A DNA stretch of 64,000 nucleotides, taken from assembly GCA_004297775.1 (NCBI GenBank), contig SCUE01000033.1:29085-93084 (forward strand), written 5' to 3'. Below the pieces are notes generated by a model that was given only the letters and a program-made list of their open reading frames with translations, searched no databases and was not told where the DNA came from. Each line of letters begins with the position of its first letter. Position 1 is the stretch's first letter. This document shows positions 12,366 through 21,603 of the stretch, piece after piece. The DNA comes from Chloroflexota bacterium. GTDB lineage: Bacteria > Chloroflexota > UBA6077 > FW602-bin22. A program made the translations under genes and the position numbers.

Positions 12366-13058
12366 CTAATGGCCCTGTTCGAGTGAAGCGCGCGTGGCGG
12401 TCACGCCGAATACCGACGCGGCGCCAGCCTGTGAGAGCGCCGCCGCGCACGCAAACAGCGTTGCGCCCGTCGTGCAGACATCATCGACCAGGAGAACGAC
12501 CTCGCCCTTCGCGGCGGGGTGCGCCTTGAATGCGCGACGCACGTTCGCGAGACGAGCCACGCGTGATGAGCCGGCCTGCGGCGGCGTCGGTCGAGTGCGC
12601 GTCAACAACCGACGCATGGGAAGACGCATCGTCGCGGCCACGTCGCGAGCCAGGAGCTCGGCCTGATTGAATCCGCGTTCGCGCTTGCGCTCCGGATGCA
12701 GAGGAACCGGTACGACGACTGTCGCGTGCGCAGTGACCGTCGCCGCCATCGCTGGCGCCAGGACGTGGGCCAAGTGGCGATGGCCGCGATACTTCATGTT
12801 CAACACCATCGTCCGAGCGAGTTCCCGGTGCTCGAATGGGGCGGTGATCCCGGCGATCGGTGGGTGCTCGCGGTAGCAGTCTGGGCAGAGAGTCGAGCGA
12901 GCACCCGGCGCGGCACAGACCCGGCAGTGGTGCTCGTCCAGACGGGGCAGGCGCTCGGCGCACGCACTGCACAACCACGTACCACGTATGGCGCAGCGGG
13001 CGCAACGAGGTGGGCTGATGAGATCGAGGATGAGCGCAATTGGGTTGAGAGTGACCAT
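12366..13058 (-). CDS. comF: ComF family protein (phosphoribosyltransferase-like)
   Basis: N-terminal Cys-rich zinc ribbons (CARCAIRGTWLCSACAE, CRVCAAPGARSTLCPDC); PRT motif VVLLVDDVCTTGATLFAC. Confidence 0.9.
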   Translation of the reverse strand: MVTLNPIALILDLISPPRCARCAIRGTWLCSACAERLPRLDEHHCRVCAAPGARSTLCPDCYREHPPIAGITAPFEHRELARTMVLNMKYRGHRHLAHVLAPAMAATVTAHATVVVPVPLHPERKRERGFNQAELLARDVAATMRLPMRRLLTRTRPTPPQAGSSRVARLANVRRAFKAHPAAKGEVVLLVDDVCTTGATLFACAAALSQAGAASVFGVTATRASLEQGH

Positions 13059-13258
13059 CCCTGCCGCAGCGACTTGAAGTCGTGGACGAATCCCCGCAAT
13101 CGTCGCGCCAGTTGACGATATGTGAGCGCGCGCGCGACGCGCAACCTTCCGCGGGTTGGCGCCGGCGGGTCGTCGTACGATTGTTAGGTTGCGTGATTGT
13201 GCGTGCGTACGCCAGTTCGTCTGCTATCCCGCGGGAGGAGTTGGCAGCGGGCGTCGGT

Positions 13259-13936
13259 CTAGTTGCTCGGCGCGGCGTGGGCAAAGGCGAAGCGCGGCGT
13301 TTCCGCGACTGCCGGAATCTGCAGCGCTTCGACGCGCGTGAGCATCAGTCGACCGCCCGGGTACGTATTCTGTAAATACGAAAGCAGACCACCTTTGCGC
13401 GTCAACGCCCGGTCGAGCGTTTCGGGGGCCCCAATTGCCGCGAACCGATACGGCGCGACGACGAGACGGCCGTTCACGACCAGGCGTCCACGATCCGACG
13501 CGACAAACGTCCGTCCACCGATGCGGTCACCGTTGAGCGCGAGCACTTCGGCCCCCGCATTGCGAAACTCGTTGATCAGGTCCTGAACATCCTCGACGCG
13601 GATATCGGCCGCGATCTCCAGTTCGATACCCGGCCCCGCAATTGCGACGGTGCCGTTCATTGTCCGCAGCTTAGCGAGGTCCGACGCAAGCTCCGCTGCC
13701 CGCGCGGCGCCATATTCATCGCGCTGTTTCTCGATTTGCGCCGTCAAGTTCTCGACTTCAGAACGAAGGGCGACATTCGCGTCGTACAGATTGCTGACGA
13801 TCTGCGCCTGATCGGCGGTCGTCTCAGCCTGCTTCGTCGAAACAATCTTGCCCTGCGTGCGAATCTGAACCATCAAAAGGATGCCGAACGCCGCGCAAAC
13901 CGCGGCCAGGACAATTCGTCCGGCCGGACCTCTCAC
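13259..13936 (-). CDS. DUF881 family protein
   Basis: N-terminal TM, coiled coil, then IAGPGIELEIAADIRVEDVQDLINEFRNAGAEVLALNGDRI. Confidence 0.82.
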   Translation of the reverse strand: MRGPAGRIVLAAVCAAFGILLMVQIRTQGKIVSTKQAETTADQAQIVSNLYDANVALRSEVENLTAQIEKQRDEYGAARAAELASDLAKLRTMNGTVAIAGPGIELEIAADIRVEDVQDLINEFRNAGAEVLALNGDRIGGRTFVASDRGRLVVNGRLVVAPYRFAAIGAPETLDRALTRKGGLLSYLQNTYPGGRLMLTRVEALQIPAVAETPRFAFAHAAPSN

Positions 13937-14847
13937 TTCGGCACCGCCGTCACCTGCGTCGTGGACGACGCCGTAGCGCCGGCCGCGTCCGCCCGCGCAT
14001 ACCGGATGTCGAAGCTTCCCGAGAAGGCGGAAACGGTCGCCTCTCCGCGAATTCTCTGATACGAGAATTGGAGGCCGTACGCTTTGACACGGTTCTTGAG
14101 CGACTTCAGAGCGGTCGAATCGGCTAAGGCGCCCTCGATCCGCGCCTGATCACCGATCACGATGAACTCATAGGGCGGCGAGGTCCGGGTATCGTTGACC
14201 AGAATTGTTGAGCCGACGCAGTAGATCGACGTTGGCGACACGATCCGTTCGCCGTTCACTGAGATCGCCTCGGCGCCGGCCGCCCAGAGTGAATTGACGA
14301 TGTCCCGCAACTGGTACTCGTGAACGATGTACAGCGCAGGGTCGTCCTTCGCCGGAATCGATTTCGTGGCGCTGTCGTCAACGACGACTCGAACTCCCGG
14401 TCCGCGGACCGCAACCGCGCCGGCGAGCAGTCTCTCTTCGTCGATCGCGTGTGTGAGGTCGGCCAGTTCGCGCTCGCCCGACGCCGCGGCTTGCCGCTGA
14501 GCGGCCAACCGAGGCCGGAGGTCCGCGATCAGACGCTTGAGGTCGGTCTGCTCGGCTTCGAGCCGTTGAATCGTCGTCGCGGCGATCTCACGCCGGTACT
14601 CGGGTGATGATGCGGCCAGTCTTGGTTTGCTCTGCCACTGCGCCGTGATGTAGACGCCGAGCAAGATTGCCAGGACGGTCAGGCCGAGTGTCTGTCGGCG
14701 AACCCGCGGAACGGTTCGCCGCTGGCGCATTCTCGCCCTCGGCTCGGTCGCCGGCGGTGATGCCGAAGCGTTGGGCGATGGTGCCGCGACATCGGGCGCC
14801 GGCATGATGACGCCCAACGCCGCGTCGTGCCGAACGGCCGTGCTCAC
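13933..14847 (-). CDS. DUF881 family protein (paralogue of the neighbour)
   Basis: VRGPGVRVVVDDSA...LRDIVNSLWAAGAEAISVNGERI; GTG at 14847 overlaps the upstream stop. Confidence 0.8.
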   Translation of the reverse strand: MSTAVRHDAALGVIMPAPDVAAPSPNASASPPATEPRARMRQRRTVPRVRRQTLGLTVLAILLGVYITAQWQSKPRLAASSPEYRREIAATTIQRLEAEQTDLKRLIADLRPRLAAQRQAAASGERELADLTHAIDEERLLAGAVAVRGPGVRVVVDDSATKSIPAKDDPALYIVHEYQLRDIVNSLWAAGAEAISVNGERIVSPTSIYCVGSTILVNDTRTSPPYEFIVIGDQARIEGALADSTALKSLKNRVKAYGLQFSYQRIRGEATVSAFSGSFDIRYARADAAGATASSTTQVTAVPK

Positions 14848-15524
14848 CGCGCGGCCCCAATGCGAGCCCGACTCACCGCGAAGCCTCCGATTCCCACGAC
14901 CAATGCAAATAACACCGCGCGTACCGCAACCGTGACGGCGGATTCGAACCAGAACCCGAACGGAAAAATCCGGATGAGGTTGTCGGTCCGTGGGTCGAGG
15001 AGCCACATGTCGTTGTCGAATGACAGGAGATGGAAGCGGAGGAAGAGTGACTCGAAATCAACCGCCGCCAGCAGGCCGAACGCGGCGATGAGCCCAATCG
15101 TGAGACCTGCGCCAATCGCCTCCAGGCGACCGATCCAGACGAGCCCGTCACGACGCCGAAAGAACACCCGCGCGAAGAAGATCAGCCCGAGTGTCACCAG
15201 CGACAGCCACTTGGCTTGCGAGACGCGACGGACGATTTCGCGGACGTCGTTCATATGCCCAATCTCGCGCTCGTTGAAGACATCGACCGGGGCACCGGCC
15301 GCGCCGAGCGAGGCAATGAGCGACTCGTTTGAGCCGAAGAACGCGACGATTGCGCCGTTAATCGGCGCCAACTGCGCTTCGTTGAATTCGGTCGTGCGAC
15401 CGATCGCGTGTTGTCGCTGTCCACTGGCGTAGAAGGCCGCGTCGAAGAGGAGCGTTTCGATGCTCAGGGCGATCAGAAAGATGGGAACACTGACGATGGC
15501 GACCATCGACGCACTCGCCCACAC
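14844..15524 (-). CDS. Integral membrane protein, DUF1461-like
   Basis: Multiple TM segments; NEREIGHMNDVREIVRRVSQAKWLSL and FHLLSFDNDMWLLDPRTDNLIRIFPFGFW. Confidence 0.75.
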   Translation of the reverse strand: MWASASMVAIVSVPIFLIALSIETLLFDAAFYASGQRQHAIGRTTEFNEAQLAPINGAIVAFFGSNESLIASLGAAGAPVDVFNEREIGHMNDVREIVRRVSQAKWLSLVTLGLIFFARVFFRRRDGLVWIGRLEAIGAGLTIGLIAAFGLLAAVDFESLFLRFHLLSFDNDMWLLDPRTDNLIRIFPFGFWFESAVTVAVRAVLFALVVGIGGFAVSRARIGAAR

Positions 15525-15617
15525 TTGCCCCGTTGCCCCCGGCCGCGCGCCAACTCCCGGCTGACATAAAGTGTAACTTGCGCGGCGCCATCACGGTGCT
15601 AGTTCGTTCGCCAGCCA

Positions 15618-15623
15618 TATAAT
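15618..15623 (+). promoter_or_regulatory. -10 box TATAAT, 9 nt before the mazG GTG start (predicted leaderless mRNA)
   Basis: TATAAT-N9-GTG read directly. Confidence 0.55.
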
Positions 15624-15632
15624 CGGTCGGGA

Positions 15633-17114
15633 GTGGCGTCCCTCACGATTGTCGGACTTGGTCCGGGTCGTCTGAGCGACTTGACGCGCGACGCCGAGGT
15701 GATTCTTCAAGGGGCCGACGAGGTCTGGCTGCGGACCCGGCGGCATCCGCTTTTCGCCTGGCTGCGGGAGCGCCGGCGGGTGCACACGTTCGATCACATC
15801 TACGCGCGCGCCGCGTCGGTCGAACATGTGTATCCGCGTATCGTCGAGCGCATTGTCACGCTCGCGAAGCGGCGCCGAGGTGTCATCTATGCCGTCCCAG
15901 GCCATCCGCTCGTCGGCGAGCGCACGGTTCGTCTCGCAATTGGGCGCGCGCGCACGCTCGGAATTGCGACTCAACTGATCTCGGGCGTGTCGTTCATCGA
16001 CCACGTCCTGGCGTTGACAGGCCTTGACGCCCTGGAGTGGGAGACGCAAATCATCGACGGACATCGCCTCGGCGAACAGATCGGATCGGATGGGCGACAC
16101 GATGTCTTTGGCGATCGTGCCTCGTACGTTGATCCGACCCGTCTTGTGATCGTCGGCCAGGTCGATTCTCAACGCATCCTATCCGGCGTGAAACTGGTGC
16201 TGCTTCGGGCGTATCCCTCGACTCATATCGTCCACGTCGTGGATGGTGAGTCGGCCACGCCGATGCCTCTCGTCGAAATCGACCGGCGCCGAACCGACCA
16301 TCTCGTCAGCCTCGCAATCACGCCGATATCGCGTCTCGATGCGCGACGCGATATCGAAACTCTGCGACACGTCGTGGCGCGCTTGCGCGCACCGGACGGA
16401 TGCCCGTGGGACCGCGAGCAAACTCCCACCTCGCTTCGGAGGGCACTGATCGAAGAGGCATACGAGGCGGTCGACGCGATCGATCGCGGAGCGGCGACCG
16501 ACAATTGGGACGATCTGGCCGAGGAGCTCGGAGACCTCCTCATGAACGTCTTCCTGCAGGTCCAGATTGCCGACGAGTCCGCCCGTTTCGATCTCGGCGA
16601 GGTCATCGAGGGCATCGTGACCAAGCTGATTCGGCGACATCCGCACGTCTTCGGCGACCTGGAACTCAAGACCGCTGACGCGGTCCTGGCGAACTGGGAC
16701 CGTATCAAGCTTGCCGAAAAGCGCGATGATGTCGAGGCAAGCCGACTCGGTCGCGTTCCGGCTTCATTGCCCGCGTTGGCGCGCGCCCAAACGCTCCACC
16801 GGCGGGCATCGCGGACAGGATTTCGGTGGCACTCGATCGAAGATGTCTGGCAGAAGCTGGCCGAGGAGATCGGCGAACTGCGGCACGCCGAGCCGGAAGA
16901 TCGCCTCGATGAACTCGGTGATGTCTTATTCGTGGGAGTGATCCTGGCGAACTGGCTTGGCCTGGATGCCGAAGACGCGCTGCGTCAGTCCGGCAGCAAG
17001 TTCGAGTCGCGCTTCCGTGCGATGGAGAGGCTTCTTGCGCGCGACAACGTCGATCCCGCGACTCTCGCCACGCCGGAATGGCTCGCCTACTGGACTCGGG
17101 CAAAGGCGGAATGA
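15633..17114 (+). CDS. mazG: Tetrapyrrole methylase-like / MazG nucleotide pyrophosphohydrolase fusion (YabN type)
   Basis: N-terminal SLTIVGLGPGRLSDLT methylase fold; C-terminal CPWDREQTPTSLRRALIEEAYEAVDAID...EELGDLLMNV, with a second MazG half. Confidence 0.92.
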   Translation: MASLTIVGLGPGRLSDLTRDAEVILQGADEVWLRTRRHPLFAWLRERRRVHTFDHIYARAASVEHVYPRIVERIVTLAKRRRGVIYAVPGHPLVGERTVRLAIGRARTLGIATQLISGVSFIDHVLALTGLDALEWETQIIDGHRLGEQIGSDGRHDVFGDRASYVDPTRLVIVGQVDSQRILSGVKLVLLRAYPSTHIVHVVDGESATPMPLVEIDRRRTDHLVSLAITPISRLDARRDIETLRHVVARLRAPDGCPWDREQTPTSLRRALIEEAYEAVDAIDRGAATDNWDDLAEELGDLLMNVFLQVQIADESARFDLGEVIEGIVTKLIRRHPHVFGDLELKTADAVLANWDRIKLAEKRDDVEASRLGRVPASLPALARAQTLHRRASRTGFRWHSIEDVWQKLAEEIGELRHAEPEDRLDELGDVLFVGVILANWLGLDAEDALRQSGSKFESRFRAMERLLARDNVDPATLATPEWLAYWTRAKAE

Positions 17115-18100
17115 ACTCTGCCGCGGTCCGGCTCGACAGGCCGGACGTCGACGTCATCATCGTGAGCCGCGATACGCGCGAGTTGCTTCGCGTGTGTCTT
17201 GCCTCGATCGAGATGGCTCGGCCAGCGTACGGCGGCGAGATTCATATCATCGTTGTCGACTGCGCTTCGTCGGACGACACGGTTGGCGCGCTCACGCCAG
17301 GGTTTCCACGCGTGCGATGGCTGCCGTCCAGCGAGAACCTCGGATTCACGCGGGGTAACAATCTGGCGCTTCGGGCGACTCGCTCACCACTGGTTCTGTT
17401 TCTCAATCCGGACACCGTCATCCAGCCAGATGCCCTGCCGAGAATGACCGCGAGCCTGCTGGATTCGTCGCGGCGAGGTCTGGTCGGGCCGCGGCTCCTG
17501 AATCCGGACGGCACGACTCAATCGTCCCGCCGCCGCTTCCCAAGCGTGTGGACGGGATTCATCGAAAGCACGGTCTGGCAACGGTGGGCGGATTCGTGGA
17601 ATGTCGTGGCCGATTTCTTCGTGCGCGATCGGTCGAGCGATGAAGATCAGTCGGTCGATTGGGTCGTAGGCGCGTGCATGCTTGCGCAGCGTGACGCGTT
17701 GTCCGACGTCGGTCTGTTCGACGAATCGTTCTTTATGTATTCGGAAGAAGTCGATCTCTGCCGCCGCCTGCGCGATCGCGGCTGGGCGATCGGCTATGTC
17801 GCGGGTGCACGGGTGACCCACCACGAAGGGCAAAGCAGTCAGCGGAATCTCGTTCGGCGCGATCTGCTCTTTCACGAGAGTCGGGTGCGCTACTACGAGA
17901 AGCATTTTGGAGCCTGGCCGGCGGCACTGCTTCGACTTGCCACGCTTGTGCATTTCGCGATTCTCCTGGGCGAGGAGTCGATGCGAGCATTGCTCGGTCG
18001 CGGCCCCGCCGACGAACGCTGGCCGCGCGTTCGTGCACACTGGACCGTGGTCTCGACGTTCGCGCGCCAGTCGCTACGTGCGCTGAATCGGGCGCCGTGA
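17111..18100 (+). CDS. Glycosyltransferase family 2
   Basis: DVDVIIVSRDTRELLRVCLASIE; LGFTRGNNLAL; LFLNPDT; MYSEEVDLCRRLRDRGW. ATG at 17111 overlaps the mazG stop. Confidence 0.9.
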   Translation: MNSAAVRLDRPDVDVIIVSRDTRELLRVCLASIEMARPAYGGEIHIIVVDCASSDDTVGALTPGFPRVRWLPSSENLGFTRGNNLALRATRSPLVLFLNPDTVIQPDALPRMTASLLDSSRRGLVGPRLLNPDGTTQSSRRRFPSVWTGFIESTVWQRWADSWNVVADFFVRDRSSDEDQSVDWVVGACMLAQRDALSDVGLFDESFFMYSEEVDLCRRLRDRGWAIGYVAGARVTHHEGQSSQRNLVRRDLLFHESRVRYYEKHFGAWPAALLRLATLVHFAILLGEESMRALLGRGPADERWPRVRAHWTVVSTFARQSLRALNRAP

Positions 18101-19365
18101 ATCCCATCGCAATCCGTCGCATAGCGCTAATCACGGGCGAATACCCACCGGTGCCTGGCGGCGTCGGCGACTACACGGCGTGTCTGGCCGAGGCGTTGGG
18201 TCATCAGAGCATCGCCATCTCGATCCTGACGACGGCGGCCGCGAAGGATGAACCAACCGCGGCACCAAGCGGACTGACGCCATCCGCGTCGGTGGTCCAC
18301 CGAATCATGCCAGGGTGGGGGTTGCCTGACGCGGTCCGATTCCTGCGCTACGTCGCTGCGAGTCGCCCAGACGCGATCGTGATCCAATATCAGACCGGCG
18401 CATACGGGATGAAGCCGTTGCCGAACCTGATCCCGGCGCTGCTGAGGTTGCTCAAGAGCCGCCCACGGGTCGTGGTGGTATTTCACGATCTGAACGAGCC
18501 CTGGCTGGCGCCGAAGAGCCCGTGGCTGGGCCGGCTCGCCAACAGGCTGCTCGCCCGCCTGTCCGACGTCGTCGTCGTCACCAACCACGAGGACCGTACG
18601 AAGTTGCAGACACGTTACGGTACTATTAGATATGAAGAACTCATTCCGATCGGAAGCAATATCGCGGATGTCGGTCTGGGTGGCTCGGCTCGTGACGACG
18701 CGCGCCATGCACTTGGCATTGCGCCAAGGGTGATCGCGGCTGGATTCTTCGGATTCATCAACGAGTGGAAGGGTGTCGACACGCTGGTCGAAGCGTTCGC
18801 GCGTGCCCGGGACCGCGATCCGCGACTTCGGCTGGTATTCATCGGGGGCAGCCATCGGCCGGGCGCGGCCTATAGCTTCGGCTACGCGGATCGCATTCGC
18901 CACCGCATCGCCGCGCTTGGGCTCGACTCCGAGGTGACCTGGACCGAGTTTGGCGACGCCGATGTGATTTCTGGCTGGCTCCACGCGATTGATTTCATCG
19001 TCCTGCCGTTCGTCGGCGGCTATTCGTATCGTCATGGAACGCTCATCGCGGCGATTACCCACGGATTGCCGATTATCACCACCGAAACCGCGGTCGCGGC
19101 TGACGGGCGGGATTGTGATTCTCTTCCGCCTTTGCGCTCCGACGAGACGGCCGAATTGGTCGCGTCGGGCGATGTCGACGCTTTGGCGGCGTCGATGCTC
19201 CGCCTGGCCAGCGATCCCGCCTATCGCGAACGGTTGTCGCGGGCGGTTGTCAAGCTGTCGCCCATTTTCTCGTGGGATGCCATCGCCAAACAAATGGTGC
19301 GCGCGATCGTGCACGATGCGGCGGCGGCACGGTATCCACCGCGATCGGCCGGCGCCCCGCCGTGA
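18097..19365 (+). CDS. Glycosyltransferase family 4
   Basis: ALITGEYPPVPGGVGDYTACLAEAL; FGFINEWKGVDTLVEAFARARDRDPRLRLVFIGG. Confidence 0.9.
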   Translation: MNPIAIRRIALITGEYPPVPGGVGDYTACLAEALGHQSIAISILTTAAAKDEPTAAPSGLTPSASVVHRIMPGWGLPDAVRFLRYVAASRPDAIVIQYQTGAYGMKPLPNLIPALLRLLKSRPRVVVVFHDLNEPWLAPKSPWLGRLANRLLARLSDVVVVTNHEDRTKLQTRYGTIRYEELIPIGSNIADVGLGGSARDDARHALGIAPRVIAAGFFGFINEWKGVDTLVEAFARARDRDPRLRLVFIGGSHRPGAAYSFGYADRIRHRIAALGLDSEVTWTEFGDADVISGWLHAIDFIVLPFVGGYSYRHGTLIAAITHGLPIITTETAVAADGRDCDSLPPLRSDETAELVASGDVDALAASMLRLASDPAYRERLSRAVVKLSPIFSWDAIAKQMVRAIVHDAAAARYPPRSAGAPP

Positions 19366-21581
19366 TGGCGTTCGGCGCCGCGCTCGGTCGCCTGCCACGC
19401 GTCGTGCGCGACGGTGGCACTTTCGTCGGTTTTCTCGGCTTGGCGATGGTCTACTTCTGGCGGCTCTTCGCGATCGATCCTGGCGACCGGCGGTGGATCC
19501 AGCGCGGCGATTTCACGGACCAGTTCTATCCCTGGGCGCGATTCGCGGCCGACGAATTGGGTGCCGGACGCCTGCCGCTCTGGAACCCGTACGTGCTCGG
19601 CGGGCATCCGTTCCAGGCCGATCCACAAACGGCGACGCTCTATCCCGTATCGCTGCTGATCGCGTTCGTGTTTGGGTCGGGCGGCCTCGCGTTTCGCGAA
19701 CTCGAGCTCGAGATTCCGCTGCACCTGGCCCTGGCTGCGTTCGGCGCATTCCTCTTCGCGCGCCGCGTCTACGGCAATGGCGCGGCCGGAATCGTCACCG
19801 GCATTTCCTATGGGTTCGGTGGATTCCTGACGTCCTATCCCGTTCAGCAGTTGGCGATCTTGCGGTCAGCCGCCTGGATTCCCTGGCTGCTTTACTGCGT
19901 CGAGCGATCGATCGGGCCGAAGAGGTCGCCGCGGGCGGCCGTTGCGCTTGCGATCATCGCGGCGTTGTCGATCGTGGCCGGCCACAGCCAGACATCGATG
20001 TTCGGGCTGTATCTGAGCGCGGCGTATCTCGTCGTCCGTGGTCGCCAATCCGGCCGTGGTTGGGGCGCAATCGCGCGGGCTGGCGTCGTCGGTCTGGGCG
20101 GTGGAGTTGCTCTGGCGGCAGTTCAGATCGTGCCGACGATCGAGTTCGCGGGTGTGTCGACTCGCGCCAGGCTGTCGTTCGATGACGCGGCCTACGGCTA
20201 CGAATTGAAGGCGCTTCCGGGGATTCTCCTATCGTCGTGGCGCGGCGAGCGGGCGCTCTACGCGGGATACGTTGGTTACGCGCTCGCTCTCGTACAGGTG
20301 TGGCGTCGTGGGCCGACGACCCATTTCTGGTTGATCGTGGCGGTTCTCGCGTTGTTGTTGTCCGTCGGTGGCCACACGTTCGCCTTCAACATCGTCTATT
20401 GGTTGCTACCGGGGTGGGCGACGTTTCGAGATCAGGAACGCCTGGCCGTCCTCTGGAGCCTCGCGATCGCGATGATGGCCGGGGGCGGGCTGGTCGCCGT
20501 GCGGCACCTCTCCACAACTGAGCATCGGGTGATCTCGCGCTTCAGCCGCCTTGCCGCCGTCGTCGCGATCGTCATCGTTGTGGAAGTCGTCGTTGCGTGG
20601 AGTTTTCGCCGCGATCGCATCCCAAACCCGGTTGATTCGCTGCTCGACTCGGCGGTGTACCTGGCGTTGATTGCATTGGCGTGGGCGGCGGCGCATTGGT
20701 ACGCGCGGCGGCGTGGCGCGGTCGTCACGGTGATCGTGGTGTGCGGAATCGTTTCGCTCGACCTCTTCTCGACCGGAATCGACGCGAACCTGTCGCGCGA
20801 GGATCCCAACGCCATTGGCGCGCGATCGCCGCTCTTCGATGTTGCACGGCAAGAGCGCGAGCCGTATCGCGTACGGTCCGATGATGACCGGCAATTCCCT
20901 CCGAACTGGGCCGCGATCTGGCAAACGCCCACGATGACCGGCGACAGTCCAATCCAGATTCGCAGAATTCGCGAGCTCGTAGCGTCAGGCGCCGAGTGGC
21001 GACTGTGGCAACTCTTCAACGTCAAGTACCTCGCTAGCGCGGTCGAGCGCAATGACGCCGGGTTGGAACTTGTTGCTCGAGACGGCGAGTCACGCCTCTA
21101 TCGCGTTCGATACTCGCTGCCGCGCGCGTGGGCCGTCACCGATGCGCGAATCCTACCGAACGGCGGCCGGATCGAGGACGTGCTGGATTTGCAGATCCAC
21201 CCTGGCGATGTCGCGATCGTCGAGGAAGAACCTTCGATTCCGATTCGGCCAGGCGCTGCGAGATCGGACGTCGCAGTCACGTTCGAACGTCCCGGCGAAA
21301 TGACGGTGCACATCGATGGCGCCGCGAATTCGCTGCTCGTCGTCGCCGACGCGTGGTACCCGGGTTGGAACGCCTGGATCGACGGGATGCCGGCGCCGAT
21401 TCTGCGCACGAACTACGCGTTTCGCGGCGTTGCTGTCTCGGCCGGTCGGCACGTCGTCGAGATGCGGTTCGAGCCGCGTTCGCTGCGCCTTGGCGCGGGG
21501 ATATCCGCGTTGGCCTCCTGCCTCCTGATCGCCGTCTTGTTTGTCCCGCGGCGCCGCGCTTCGACCTCCCACGTCACGTGA
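19365..21581 (+). CDS. YfhO-like multi-pass membrane protein
   Basis: RRWIQRGDFTDQFYPWARFAADELGAGRLPLWNPYVLGGHPFQADPQ; many TM; C-terminal beta-rich region NSLLVVADAWYPGWNAWIDG. Confidence 0.85.
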   Translation: MAFGAALGRLPRVVRDGGTFVGFLGLAMVYFWRLFAIDPGDRRWIQRGDFTDQFYPWARFAADELGAGRLPLWNPYVLGGHPFQADPQTATLYPVSLLIAFVFGSGGLAFRELELEIPLHLALAAFGAFLFARRVYGNGAAGIVTGISYGFGGFLTSYPVQQLAILRSAAWIPWLLYCVERSIGPKRSPRAAVALAIIAALSIVAGHSQTSMFGLYLSAAYLVVRGRQSGRGWGAIARAGVVGLGGGVALAAVQIVPTIEFAGVSTRARLSFDDAAYGYELKALPGILLSSWRGERALYAGYVGYALALVQVWRRGPTTHFWLIVAVLALLLSVGGHTFAFNIVYWLLPGWATFRDQERLAVLWSLAIAMMAGGGLVAVRHLSTTEHRVISRFSRLAAVVAIVIVVEVVVAWSFRRDRIPNPVDSLLDSAVYLALIALAWAAAHWYARRRGAVVTVIVVCGIVSLDLFSTGIDANLSREDPNAIGARSPLFDVARQEREPYRVRSDDDRQFPPNWAAIWQTPTMTGDSPIQIRRIRELVASGAEWRLWQLFNVKYLASAVERNDAGLELVARDGESRLYRVRYSLPRAWAVTDARILPNGGRIEDVLDLQIHPGDVAIVEEEPSIPIRPGAARSDVAVTFERPGEMTVHIDGAANSLLVVADAWYPGWNAWIDGMPAPILRTNYAFRGVAVSAGRHVVEMRFEPRSLRLGAGISALASCLLIAVLFVPRRRASTSHVT

Positions 21582-21603
21582 TCGCGCTCGGTTTGCGACT
21601 CCC

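Noticed and set aside
12366-13058. Zinc-ribbon Cys cluster as a novel metal protein
   Set aside because: Fits the known N-terminal zinc ribbon of ComF-family proteins.
18127-19398. Long minus-strand ORF (423 aa) opposite the GT4 gene
   Set aside because: Arg/His-rich composition with no motif; a GC-rich shadow of a well-supported glycosyltransferase.
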